Assembly (NCBI GenBank): GCA_002914805.1
Contig: JXTB01000023.1
Span: 929,100 to 993,099, forward strand
Direction: 5' to 3'
DNA length: 64,000 nt
DNA from: Parasponia andersonii
Lineage: Eukaryota; Streptophyta; Magnoliopsida; Rosales; Cannabaceae
Positions 48,561 to 60,630 of this stretch are shown here, one piece after another; position 1 is the stretch's first letter; each line of letters opens with the position of its first letter. The notes beneath the pieces are model-generated. The model saw only the letters and a list, made by a program, of their open reading frames with translations. It did no database searches and was not told the origin of the DNA. The position numbers and the translations under genes were made by a program.

Positions 48561-50584
48561 ATGAAATACAAATAGGCGAGGCTAAACGTGCTTGGACTGA
48601 TATAACATGACCAGTATAATGTTCAAAAATATTGGCTAGTATAATATTCATACAAAGTTAAACTGTAACAAATTAAACTTATATGCTTATATTCTATATA
48701 TTTAATTTCTTTTTAACATATAATATAAAAGTGTATTTATTTAGGAAAAAAGAATAGAAGAATTTTTATTATGCTATTGATTTTCTTTTCTTTTCTTTTT
48801 TTTTCATAGTATTTTTTAGGAAAAAAAAAGTTATTTTTTTCATTGTTGACCATTTACCATGAAAGTAACATACATAAAAATCTTGAAAAAACCAATTAAA
48901 ATGAATAATATGACAAAAAAATTGGGTGGGTTTTAAATATTAAAAGATACTGAAGAATTAGGGGTGGGAAAAAATGTTTTTAAAAATATTTACTAATGGG
49001 TGGGCATTAGAAAATTTAAAAGATGTCAAAAAAAACTTCAAAAGTTCAAAATTATGTGAAATTGTGAATGGTCTATTTAGAAAAGAAAGGAGGTGGCTAT
49101 AGAGCCACTCTATTTTGTACAATTTTTTTTTTTTAATTTTAAGTTTACTTTCTTTTTAATGCATATTTAAGGGGAAAAACAAGTTTTCATTGAGATATCG
49201 AGTTTATGTTCTTTTATTTTCATTGTATTTTTTAGGGAAAAAAAGATTTTTTCTTTAAACATTAATAGATTGTGAAGAATGAAGGGGAAAAAATATGGAT
49301 AATTCATAAAATCTGATAAACTCCGTTCTCATTTCAAGATATTAAAAATTCATTTCAATAATTAATGTGAATGATAAACTATTTAAATGGAAAAAAAAAC
49401 TAAATTATTGAAATAAATACTCATTTTAAAAGACTATTTGAATAGAAAACTTAGAATTATTAAAACAAATATGCATGATAATGGGTTTTCTATTTGAATA
49501 AAATGGAATGAGTGAAACAAATGAAACAATTTATATTTTCATAAATATGTTAACTAATGGATATTTTTACTCTTAATAAAAATTTAGAAAATTTGGAATC
49601 ATGTGAAAAATAGGGCTCCACTCAGATTTGAACCTATGAACCTTCGATCTACAGTCAGATTGCTCTACCACCGAGCTCAAATTTCGTCATACAGTTTTGT
49701 TTAACTATTAAAAATATCTCAAGTTTTGCCTCTTGAACTCATCTCTGTCCACATGTCACGTCATGCATATTGCAAATTGACACCACAGAAACCATACAAA
49801 AATACTCCTAATATTTTTTCCATGAAAAATTACACGTAGACTTGTTTCTTAATTCTCATCTTAGCAAAACCAAATAATCATCATAATAGAATATATATAT
49901 TTTTTTTTAAAAGAAAAAAGAGACAAAGATGTTGATCGAGTTCATACATCATACTCTGCTCCAAAACTATCCAAACAACTTGACACGAATGAAACATTGA
50001 AAGTGCTATTTTTTTACTCCTAAAAAATAGGGACTGGTTTTCCCAAAATGCTTTTGCTTCTCATTCTTTATTCTTCTCTTCAAATATAAGATTATAAAAA
50101 AAAAATAGGCATTCATATTAAACGAATGAGAAAGAGAACAACCCTACCGTCCAATAAAGTAAATAAAAAAACTCTCATCAATAATTTAGTTATTGATTAA
50201 AACATTTTCTTTTCTTAGTAGAAAAACTGAAATTAAAAGGCATATATATATATATATATTATAGTTATAATATATATCTCTGATAAAGCATAGTAGGAAT
50301 GAAAATAGGGGGGCTTAATTGAAACGTAAATAGCAGTAGGAATTAGTTGGGTTTGGGTGGCTTTCCCTCATAAGTAACATATTCTCCAACGCTCAGCTGT
50401 CTGTCTGTCTAAGGAGGCGGGTATTTCCAAACTTTTCTCCCTCGTATCCTCCGCTTCTTCACTTCATATTTTCTCGCTCTTTCTCTCATTTTCCCATCCC
50501 GTTTCCTCCATTTTCTCTCTCTCGCTTCAACCCATTTCCTTTCTGGGTTCTCTCAATTGTCACCCCCTGGTCTCGAAACGCGGC
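48561..50584. other. AT-rich spacer and PDH E1 alpha promoter/leader
   Basis: AT-rich DNA without a gene. A (TA)n run lies at about 50240-50260. The last 200 bp become C/T-rich (CTTTCTCTCATTTTC type), typical of a plant 5' leader ahead of the start at 50585. Confidence 0.45.
49613..49687 (-). pseudogene. tRNA-like relic (GTA anticodon-like)
   Basis: On the minus strand: gagctcggtggtagagc (D-arm/A-box-like), ctgactgtagatc (anticodon-loop-like with GTA, as in tRNA-Tyr) and ggttcaaatctgag (T-loop/B-box-like) in tRNA order and spacing. The acceptor ends do not pair and the T stem is poor, so it is not a working tRNA gene; it is a decayed copy or the head of a SINE. Confidence 0.3.
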
Positions 50585-52724
50585 ATGGCAATGTCGTTCT
50601 CTGCCACCAAGTTTGCTCAACCGGTCCCCCTCAATGCCGCCTCCACACCCAGATCCAATGACAACCCATCTTTGCTTAAGACCTGCTCTTTCCTTGGATC
50701 TACTCAAAAGCTCCGCTTCAATCCCAAGGTCCATCACTCCGTTTCGCACCGTCGATCGGCCGTCGTTGCCGTCTCCGACGTCGTCAAGGAGAAAAAGCGT
50801 CAGGTTTCAACCAATCTGGTAAACCATTTTGCTTGTTCTGCTTCAATTTTCGGTTCGAGTTTTACTTTCCTCTTGTTTTGTCTCGTTTATTTTGAAATTA
50901 TGGGACTTTCTGAATTCTGGGTTTCCGGTAATGGGGTTGTAAGATTTGTGTGGAACTCAATTAAGATCAGTTAAACTCGTTTTGATTCTCGATTTGGGAC
51001 CTAAGACGATCAAATCAGAAATCTGAGTTGTAGCTCTGGACTATGTAGTTGTAGCTCTGGACTATGTAGTGAATGTTGAGGAAGTTTGTTTATATGTATT
51101 GGTTAATTTCGTTAATTGCGTTGGTTCGATATCTTTGAGGCATTAATTTTTTACTTTGAAAGTTTTGCATGCAAGAATTTCTCGTGAAACAAACAGAGTC
51201 TAAGAAAACTTGGCTTTTTAAATAATTTTGTGTCCAGCTGATAACGAAAGAGGAAGGCTTGGAGCTGTATGAAGATATGATATTGGGCAGAGCTTTCGAG
51301 GATATGTGTGCCCAGATGTATTATAGGGGCAAAATGTTTGGTTTTGTTCACCTCTATAACGGCCAAGAGGCTGTTTCAACTGGGTTCATCAAGCTTCTTA
51401 AAAAGGAAGATTACGTGGTGAGCACTTACAGGGATCACGTACATGCGCTGAGTAAGGGCGTTCCTGCTCGTGCTGTAATGAGTGAGCTTTTTGGGAAGGC
51501 CACCGGATGCTGCCGAGGCCAAGGTGGTTCAATGCACATGTTCTCGAAAGAACACAATTTACTTGGTGGATTTGCTTTCATTGGTGAAGGGATTCCGGTG
51601 GCAACCGGGGCTGCGTTCTCCTCCAAATATAGGAGGGAGGTGTTGAAAGAGCCTGGTGCTGATCAAGTGACTTTGGCCTTTTTTGGAGATGGTACTTGTA
51701 ATAATGGACAGTTCTTTGAGTGTTTGAATATGGCGGCTTTGTGGAAGTTGCCCATCGTTTTCGTTGTAGAGAATAACTTGTGGGCAATTGGGATGTCCCA
51801 TTTGAGGGCTACTTCAGATCCAGAGATCTGGAAGAAAGGACCTGCATTTGGTATGCCAGGTGTTCATGTTGATGGGATGGATGTTTTGAAGGTCAGGGAG
51901 GTTGCTAAGGAGGCCATTGGAAGGGCCAGGAGAGGAGAAGGACCGACTTTGGTTGAATGTGAAACATACAGATTCAGAGGACATTCATTGGCTGATCCAG
52001 ATGAGCTCCGTGACCCTGGTCAGTATTTGACTTGTTCTTTTTCCTTGCTTTTAGATGATTGCTTTCTTTATTGTCAATTTTTTTATTGTCATCACATGTT
52101 TCTGCTTATACATCTAGGCTTTAGGAATTTCCTGCTTTAAGTAATAGTTCGTTTCTTCTTAGAATATGTTCGGACTTCTTGGCTTTGCAATTTTTGTATC
52201 CTGATATGTAATCTTATGCGTTTTTTCTATGCTCCAGTTAGTATTTGAATCTTTTGCTGGTGATAGGTGAACAAGTTAGTTCTCTAGCTATGTATGTATA
52301 AGATTTCTAAAATAAGTTTCATTAGAATAGAAGCTTTGCATCAATCTGATGCAAATTTAATGCATGTTGTACTTCAAAATTCTGAAGTACCGATTTCTTC
52401 GAGTTACCCCTGTCAACCATCATTTTTTCGGTCATTGACTTTGCAGCTGAGAAGGCACGTTATGCTGCCAGAGATCCCATAACAGCCTTGAAGAAGTACT
52501 TATTTGAGAATAAATTAGCTAATGAACAAGAGTTAAAGGCCATAGAGAAGAAGATCGATGAGCTTGTTGAGGAGGCCGTTGAGTTCGCAGATGTGAGCCC
52601 TCATCCACCTCGGAGCCAGCTACTGGAGAATGTATTTGCAGATCCAAAAGGTTTTGGAATTGGACCTGACGGACGATACAGATGCGAGGACCCCAAATTT
52701 ACTGAAGGTACCGCTCAGGTCTAA
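50585..52724 (+). CDS. PDH-E1 ALPHA: Pyruvate dehydrogenase E1 component subunit alpha, plastid
   Basis: Three exons, 50585-50818, 51238-52018 and 52447-52724, join in frame to 430 residues (Arabidopsis plastid protein about 428). It decarboxylates pyruvate with thiamine diphosphate in the plastid pyruvate dehydrogenase complex, supplying acetyl-CoA for fatty acid synthesis, as an alpha2beta2 E1 with the beta subunit. A Ser-rich plastid transit peptide (about 1-65) is followed by the E1 alpha fold. The thiamine-diphosphate motif is clear: [12 protein letters not shown] starting the GDG...NN motif and ending VVENN. Also present are [11 protein letters not shown] and [12 protein letters not shown] (the active-site His loop). 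The ATG is the first in frame and matches family starts ([13 protein letters not shown]). Donor GTCAGT of exon 2 is GT but weak. Exon-intron layout agrees with plant homologues. Confidence 0.96.
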
Positions 52725-54261
52725 TTACTCAATATCAAATGTCTCTTGATCTGTTGGTTTTTAGTTATTGGGTGTATGGTTTTATGTTTTACTTACCTCT
52801 AGCATTTTCCAGTTACTCATAAAATTGTACTAGCCTTTTTTACTGTAAGCACGATATGTTGTCAAGTTGGGGCCCTAATTTCAATTTTGGTTATGCTCAT
52901 CTTGAAGCTACCATTGTTTAATCTGAAACTCAAAAGAAAATATTATGGTTTGTCCAACTTTTGTATCTTTGGCGAGCCGCAAAGGGCTTAGTCTATAGCT
53001 TAATTATTTCTTCGCGTGACAAATGCTTAGAATATAGCATTTCTTCATGGTCTAAAGGCTTCTTTTTTTTGTCAATGCAAACTAATAAGTTTCTTCGAGA
53101 AAAAGTTGAAGATAACAATGTGGAAATTGGTCTGGATAACCCCTATTTCTCTAATACTGTAAGTTTCTAGTCCAATTCGAACTTGTGCTAAAAGTGAACA
53201 TGCTATCGGGAGTGGGGGCTTTTTTTTTTTTTAAAAAAAAAGGCCATTGGGAGATTCCTGCTTAATATGCTCATATAATCTGATTGCATGTTTCACAAGA
53301 AACAATTCACCTACCGGAGATGTTTCTAAATTTTATTCACGAGCTATACAACATAACACTAACCACCTCTTTACTCAAAGTCTCATAAAACTCCGGGCAT
53401 TATTTCAATGTTGATTTATTCATGTTGATAGGCTTTTGCTAAGTTGATCAGTCTCATAAGCCTCCAGGGCATTACTTCGATCTTGATTTATTTAATCAGT
53501 CCGAGTCTCATAAACCTCCAAGGCGTAGCCTCAAAGGGCTCGTTGATAGCTTTTACTATTTGTACGCGTGATGAATGCTTATAATATTGAATATAGCATT
53601 TCTACCTGGTCTCAAGCTTTTCTTTTTGTTGTCAATGCAAACTAAGAAGTTTCTGCTAAAAAAAGTTGAAGATAACAATATGGAATTTGGTCTGGTTAAC
53701 CATTAATATCACAAATATGTTACATGCTTCTAATCCAATTCGAACTTGGGTGAAAAGGCAACATGGCTATTGGGAATTTGGGAGATTCCTGATTAATATG
53801 CAAGTATAATGTAGTAGCATATTTCACACGAAGCAATTCACCTACTATGGATGCTTCCAAGTTTTATCACGAGCTATACATATACTAACCAGCTCTCTAG
53901 TCTCTACCAAGTCTCATAAACCTCAAGACATTATTTCAATCTACCGAGTCTCATAACCCTCCCAGGCACTATTTCAATCTTGATCATTAAGACGTCTAAA
54001 AATTTTATTATTACCTTCCAGAAAGTGAGAGTTCTGATACAAAAATAGCAACTCTTTGACCTGCAAGTAATGCTGTCGGTACAAATAGTAAATTTTAATT
54101 TTCAAATGTACACTACTCGCAGTTTAAAATAAAATGATTTTGAAGTGCTGTAACAAAAAAAACTAAAATTATTTCAATCTTTCTATGAGGAAAAGGACTA
54201 TCGGTAGCAATAAGAAAAAGATATGTAAACAAACAACAAAAGAATGACTAGGTAGACTCAT
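52725..54261. repeat. Intergenic region with a 560-bp direct duplication
   Basis: Between PDH E1 alpha and COG4, a segment of roughly 480 bp occurs twice, 560 bp apart (for example gtcaatgcaaactaa at 53071 and 53631, and tccaattcgaactt near 53173 and 53738). Copy A spans about 52970-53450 and copy B about 53530-53990. A shorter word, 'gtctcata(a/g)..cctccagggcatta', recurs around 53380, 53450, 53510 and 53910. No coding potential is seen; probably an unidentified element or local duplication. Confidence 0.6.
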
Positions 54262-57200
54262 TTACAACTTAAGAGCCGCAATTGCTTCAGGTTTAAAATC
54301 AACCCTGAGACCCAGTACTCGCCTAACCTCCGCTGGGGTTAGTCTCCATGTCATAGGTCCTGAATTCTCACCCCAGAAATCTAGAATCTCAGAGACCTTC
54401 TCTAAATTGAGGATTGTAGCCATTTGAGTGAGACGAGCAAACTTATCCCTTACAGTCCTTTGAGTCATGCCAGAGAAGTGGCTTACCAATGCCCTTGCAT
54501 CTCTATCAAGCTGCAGGCCTCCAAGCTGGCTGAATCTTTTCTGCATCATGATCACTTCAAGCCTCTTGACAATGAAGTCAATGACCAAATGAACAAATGA
54601 GTCATAATTGTTAGCAGTCATTAGAGGCTGGAGCCATGCTACATTTGTCTCAACAGCATGGAGAAGCCTCTGGACCCATGGATCGTTAACCTCATTATCT
54701 GCATATTCAGCCTCTGACAGCTCGTAACTGATGGTTGCTACACTGTCCAACAATGGACGAATTCGCGGAGTCACAGTCGCCACAAGTTGCTCCAAGCCAG
54801 CTGTGAGAGCTTGCTTAAATGTGTTGCTCATATCCCCCAATTCTGACAAACAAGATTTCACTCTTTCTCTATCAGCTGGTGCGGGGAACACCTGAAACAA
54901 AAATTTGAGCAAGTGAATGATTCAATGTTGAACCCAATCAGAAAAAAGAAACATGTAATAACAGCCCGAAATTAAAGATCCAATGAGTTAAGGAGAAAAT
55001 TTGACGATGAAAAAGACACATGTACATAAGCCTAAGTGAAATCTCAAATAAGATTGCCAGTATCTTTTCTAGTATCTAAAAACCATGTCAAGGTTAAAAA
55101 ACCCATCAATTGAATGTTCCCCCATACTAATCTGCAGCAGGAGAAATCTGTGGTACCATATTCATGCAGAGTTGAAAATCAACATGACCTGTAAAACAGT
55201 CCCATGGACAACTGCCTCTACTGGTAAAGAGACTAAGAATAAACCGAAGTTCAATTTGTGCTTATATGAATTATGATATATCTTCTCAGAAATAGAAAAT
55301 GTAAGCAAAGTGAGAAATAACAAACATCATTGCCTATGGACCTATGGACCTATGTATGAACCGGTGTGTAACAAATTAGGAAAAAAAGAAAAAGTTATAA
55401 AACCGGATTCCTTATTTGCATGGTTTAAAAAGGCGTTTATGAGGCTCGCCCCTCAGTAATAATTGGGAGGCTTTAGCCTCCCTGTTTTTTGTAAGATTTA
55501 GTCTTAGCCCAAAAAACAATAGAATAACTAAACTAAATGAACAAAACCCTAGCAGTTCCTTCAGCCTCCAACCCATTTTATTCACGTGCTCTTCTTCTTG
55601 ATAGTGATGATGGGGAGGATGATAGGGCTATAGGATATGACGATTCCTCGGAAGATCCTTCAAGCCATGATGATCACTAAGTCCCATTTGTTCTAGGTTG
55701 GGATGGTTTCGAGTTTTATCCTTCTAAATCTAGATACTAGACTTCTATATTTAATTTAGTTTTTTGCATTATGAGACCTTTCATTGTGTGTATGAATTTT
55801 AAATTGTGGTTTGTTTGAGACTTGAGGTTTTATTTTCCAATTCTATGACTCTTATGACTTTTTATGATGATTTATGGCTTTGTTTATTAATGCTTCATAT
55901 TTTAGATCTCTAAATGTGTCTTTTTAATCCAAAATTTGAGACTTACGCCTCAAAGCTTATGCCTTGCCTAAACCAAAACAAAATGCCTTGGTACCCAACT
56001 AGCCTTTTTAAACATTGCTTATTTGTAGTGTTCTTTGGTAATTATGCAACTACAAGGGATTTTGTCCACACAAGCAGAGATATGACTGAGCAAACTTTTC
56101 GGAAGCAGATTGGATAAACCAAAGGATATACATACAAACAAATGGTACTCGGTGACACCGGTGAAATTACTAGATTTACATGATAGCAATATGATTAGTC
56201 TAAAGATGACCAATCTCATTTATCAATGCATCGCCATAATTCAAAAGACAAAACTATTATCTACTTCACTTATCAAATATTTCCAGAGCAAAACTGCTCC
56301 TAAATATATCTCTCCAGTAGAAAGTTCTGCAAGTATCTTTGTACTCCGCAATGTCATAACCTTCATTTCAATTGATACTAGAAACTAAGTCTATTTGAGT
56401 AAAAGATAGTATTCGTGACCAAATAGCATTAGCAAGGACTAGGAGTTGCAAACCTTATTATGAGGGCTTCAGATTTAAACCGTGCGCAAGTTAAAATGTG
56501 AGTCACAGACCAGATTGTATTAAAACAAAGGAGCAAAGACAAATTGAAGGCACTTACCTCTGCACATTGCTCTTCAATCTCATGTTTCAGTTTCAGGACA
56601 TACTCGCTACTCACATCCATGTTGTTTAAAGCTGTTGCAATCTCTGTTCCAGTTTTCTGTACTCCAACACCGCCCATGAACAACTTGGCACCAAGATTGG
56701 GCTCTCTCATTTTCTGCTGCAATGCCTCTTGGTATTCATTGCTCAATAAGCTACTCGCCCCACTGAGAACAGCGATCACGGAGCTGATATTCGAAGTGGA
56801 TATCGCCCTACGCAAACAACTCTGCAAAACATAGAAGACATCGTCCACCATTGATGTTGTGAGACTATCAGGCACATGCTCATCAATCCTAATAGCCTTC
56901 CTCACATTTTCTACAATGAAGAATCCCTCTAGAATGACATAAAACCCAGTAATATCCTGAACCACTTTGCTGAAGCTTCCACTCCTAAAAGCCTTAGTGG
57001 CTCGAGGGACTAACTCCGGATCCACAGAAGTCAACCCCTTGATCTTAGAAATCATGAATTCCGTATAGTCCTCACCCAGTTGCATCAAGGACAGTATTTC
57101 TTCCAAGTACAACTCAACCTCTCTAGGGTCAGGTCCCTCAGAGCTAACACCAACAGTAAGCAAATTCTTATTCTGAGCATTGATCTCAGAAGACAACTTG

Positions 57201-58189
57201 GGCAATTTCCTATACTCCACGTACTTCTTCAAGATCAAAGAACCCCGCGAATCACACTCCTCTTGAAGCTCACAAATAGCATAAACGATACCATCTTCGC
57301 CACAAAGACCCTTCAAGATCACTTGGTTCTCTTCAACAGCCAAAACAATGTCTTTAAACAAATTGGTTAAGCACCCAACAAAGTTCACCTGATTCTGACC
57401 AACCCCAGAACCATTTTGCTCCATCAACTCCATCAAATTCTCATATTCAAGCCTAGATCTCATCCCAATCACCTTCCTCAAATACCCAACATACACCTGC
57501 AAACCCTCTTCCTCCAACCCCAGCGGGGTGTACAACTGAATGAATCTCAGAATGGTGGGGTGGTCCCTCTGATCCACGGCCGCCGAGAGCCGCTTCCTCA
57601 CAATCCCTTCAAGCCTCTTCTTCGACTCCATGAGCTGCTCCCTCTGATCCGACCCAGAATCCTTGTACTTATCGTCGATTTGGAGGAACGTATGGACGTA
57701 GTTGGCAGCGGCCTCGTAGTCCTCGCTCTCAAGGGCCTTCTTCACCCCATCAATGCAGTTGCCCCTCTCAACAATGGCGTCGAGGCGTTGAAGCGTGGAC
57801 TTGACCCGCGACTGTGCGAAATCGAGCTCGCGGACCTTGCCGCTGACGTGGTCTGCGAGGTCGGCGGTGGAGCTCACATTGGAGAGCATGTGATCCGACT
57901 CACCCTTGACGATGTCGAGAACCTCGGCGGACTTCTGGAGATGGAGAAGCTGCTTGTCGAGATCGGAGCGTTGGGAGAGAAGGGTGTCGAGCTCCAGATC
58001 CAGAGCTCTCTGGTAAGCTATGCATTCATGGAGCAACCGGGTCATGGCTCCCACGTCCGTTAGGGTCCGTACGTGCTCCAGTGCCTCCTCCGTGCCGAAC
58101 TTTATCGAGGACGAGGATAGCAGGTCCTGGTGTTGACGATGGTGATCGGATTCGACGGCTGTGATCGATCCATTTGGGGTCGACCCCAT
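54262..58189 (-). CDS. COG4: Conserved oligomeric Golgi complex subunit 4
   Basis: Two exons on the minus strand, 58189-56558 and 54891-54262, join in phase 0 (GAG/GTAAGT donor, TTTCAG acceptor) to 753 residues, the family length. COG4 belongs to lobe A of the octameric COG tether, which captures retrograde vesicles at the Golgi and binds syntaxin-type SNAREs. The N-terminal heptad-rich region (about 30-130) forms the coiled coil with other COG subunits. The body is the helical-rod COG4 domain, and the C-terminal domain (for example NDPWVQRLLHAVETNVAWLQ and RDKFARLTQMATILNLEKV) is strongly conserved. The start MGSTPNGSITAVESDHH is the first ATG. The single 1.67-kb intron hosts a hAT-type element (55419-56017). 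It neighbours an At4g01400-like PPR gene, as the Arabidopsis COG4 gene (At4g01395) does. Confidence 0.96.
55419..56017. mobile_element. hAT-type non-autonomous DNA transposon in the COG4 intron (599 bp)
   Basis: Terminal inverted repeats CATGGTTTAAAAAGGC (left) and CAATGTTTAAAAAGGC (reverse complement of the right end). Perfect 8-bp direct repeats CTTATTTG flank it at 55411-55418 and 56018-56025. An 8-bp duplication with CA-starting ends is diagnostic of the hAT superfamily. Inside are GAGGC/GCCTC-rich subterminal words and, near 55598-55678, a short acidic open stretch (DSDDGEDDRAIGYDDSS) that may be a remnant of a parent element's coding end. No transposase domain remains. Confidence 0.8.
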
Positions 58190-59400
58190 TTCTCCGATTC
58201 AGTTTCAGACAGTTTTGCCTCAAAGGACGTGACTGGCAATGGTGGATTAGAATTCAGAGACTGAAGGAGAAGACGACAACTTCCCGGGTCGGGTTTTATC
58301 CAATTAAGCTATTGGGCCGGGTACAAAAAAATTACTGCCCAAGAAAGTTGGGAAATCGACATGGGTACTACTGATTGGGCATAAAATAACTTGTTTTTTT
58401 CGGGTTAAGTAGATAATTATCACTTTTTAAAAATGTTTAACTAATTTTATTATTATTATTAGATTCTACTATTTTTAGGAAGAATTAATCAAGAATCTGT
58501 CAAGAATTCATCAAGAATCTATCAAGAATTCATTAAAAATCTGTTAAGATTATTACTGACGTTAAGAATCTGTCAAAAATCCGTCAACATCATCAAGAAT
58601 TTAACAAAAATTCACTTAAAAAAATAGTATGATAATAGATTTAATTCATGGTATTCACCTAATTTATTCATTTTTCTCAAGGTGTGTCTTACAAAATTTC
58701 AAGCCAAAATACCAAAAATTGTAATCTTATATTGATTTAGAAAAATATCAATTTTTAAAATATTTTAGAAATATAATATTTTTAATAAATATTTAGAATT
58801 TTTTAAAAATTATATTTTTCAATGATACTCGGAGTAACTAATTGGGTAACTTGAGTTAATCAATTTAGTTATTCAAGATTACTTGATTGATTACTTCAAG
58901 TATCTTAACTTTCATCGATTAATAAAAATGGTATTTAGAGTAACTTGATTGATTATTTAAGTATTTCATCAATTAATAAAAATAAAATTTTTATAAATAT
59001 TTTTTAAAATAATATTTTTTAATTAAAATTTAAGATTTTTAAAAAAATTTCAAATCTAAAATTCTTTTATTTTTTTTTAAATTACCATAAAAATCAAATT
59101 TTTTCTTTTTGAAATTGATATTTTTAGCTATGTCACAAATTATAGGACGACTATAAAATCATTAATTTTTAATGATTAATCAGTAATTACAAAATGTATC
59201 ACTTTGTGATCACAAAATACTAAAATATTCTTAGAAAAATCATTTTTCAAAACTAGAACGTCATTTTTGTTAAAATTACTACTATTTATGACAATTTCGC
59301 AAAAAAAATTCAACATTTTGGGTTTTCGGCCCAAAAGATCTTATCCATTTCGTGGGAGATTTCTGTAAAAGAGTAGCACAGAGCTTTTCTGGGTTGAGCA
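58190..59400. other. Divergent spacer between COG4 and the cpRNP gene
   Basis: AT-rich. It contains two tandem 22-bp units (atcaagaatctatcaagaat-type) at 58488-58531 with weaker repeats to about 58610, and a repeat segment near 58730-58860 also present at about 31795-31925. The last 60 bp are the cpRNP leader. No gene is seen. Confidence 0.5.
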
Positions 59401-60630
59401 ATGGCGGCCAGTTGCTTAAGCATAGGATCCTCTTCGTCTTCCTCTTTCATTACTCACCCTATCGCCAGGGATTCGGCAGTTCGGGCAAAACAACTCGTTT
59501 CGTGGCGCTTTCCTTCGTTATGCCGACCAACCAAGCTTCGCCACCTGAAAATGCCAGCTCTGGCGTCGATGACTATGGCTGTTGTAGATGGAGAAGCGGT
59601 GGTGGCAAATGAGGAGGAGGAGGAGGAAGGCTTGGATGACTACGATCACGGTTACGAATACTACACCCGAAACGATGATGTTTCGACCCCAGAATGGAAG
59701 ACCCGTTCGGGGCCGTGCGAATTGTACGTGTGTAATCTTCCCAGGAGTTGCGACATTCCAGACCTCGTCGAGATTTTTAAGCCTTTTGGCACAATTTTTT
59801 CTGTTGAGGTAGTCTTCTTCTTCTTTGGCCAAATAGGTTTTTGGGCATAATTTGGGAAAAGCTTTGATTTTGCTTGTAGTTCTTATGTCACTTCCATTAA
59901 AACTCATCTTCGAGCTTAGGATTTCATGGTGCTGAGTGTCGAGCTTTTGTGTTTGGTGACATGGGTCTTCAGATTTCTAGGAATCTTGATACGGGGATTA
60001 GTAGAGGATCTGGGTTCGTCACAATTGAATCCATAGAAGCTGCAAAAGCTGCCATTACTGCTCTAGATGGAAGTGTGAGTATAAAACTTGGCTACCCTTT
60101 CATCGCTCTATTTTCACTTACGGTTTTTGTTGACTGAGACTTGTTCGTAATTTGGTTTTATCAAGGATGTTGGGGGAAGAGAGATGCGTGTGAAATTTTC
60201 GATTCATATGAATCCGAAAAGGAGGAACCCTGAGGCACTGAACTCGATTCCAGTCAAGAATTTGATATACGAAAGCCCTTATAAGCTCTATATTGGCAAC
60301 CTTGTCTGGTCTGTCCAACCTGAAGATTTGAGGAACCATTTTAGCCGATTCGGGAATGTGACTAGTACAAGAGTGCTGCGTGATCGTAAAGGAGGGAAGA
60401 CCAGAGCTTATGGGTTTGTCTCCTTTTCTTCAGCTGCAGAACGTGAGGCTGCAATATCTTTGAATGGAGAGGCAAAGTCTATTAGAAACCCAATTTAAAT
60501 CTAATCTTGCTTTATCTTCCTTATAAAATTGTTCGTTTTTGGTGACGTATTTTAGTCCCATTTGCAGGAGTTTCGTGGTCGGAAAATGGTAGTAAGAGAA
60601 GGTACCGAAAGAGACTCGGCCTTGATTTAA
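59401..60630 (+). CDS. Chloroplast ribonucleoprotein with two RRMs, At1g01080-like
   Basis: Four exons, 59401-59808, 59973-60074, 60166-60471 and 60568-60630, join in frame to 292 residues. From memory the product matches Arabidopsis At1g01080, a 33/28-kDa-type chloroplast ribonucleoprotein. These bind many plastid mRNAs and aid their stability, splicing and editing. A Ser/Arg-rich plastid transit peptide (about 1-60) and an acidic segment (EEEEEEGLDDYD, about 75) precede RRM1 (CELYVCNLP; RGSGFVTI as RNP1). A linker, MNPKRRNPEALNS, and RRM2 (YKLYIGNLVW; RAYGFVSF) follow. The end is EFRGRKMVVREGTERDS. Intron 3 (60472-60567) begins with GC rather than GT (GAG/GCAAAG); only this junction restores the conserved NGEEFRGRK sequence. 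The first ATG fits the family start. Confidence 0.93.
60472..60567 (+). other. GC-AG intron in the cpRNP gene
   Basis: The 96-nt intron has donor GAG/GCAAAG and acceptor TTTGCAG/GAG. Using the nearby GT (in aaagtct, 7 nt on) breaks the frame and loses the conserved RRM2 end; reading through gives a premature stop a few codons later. GC-AG introns are a known minor class of U2 introns (consensus AG/GCAAGT). Confidence 0.8.

Noticed and set aside
49613-49687. Functional tRNA gene
   Set aside because: The anticodon and T-loop words are present, but the acceptor and T stems do not pair; kept only as a low-confidence relic.
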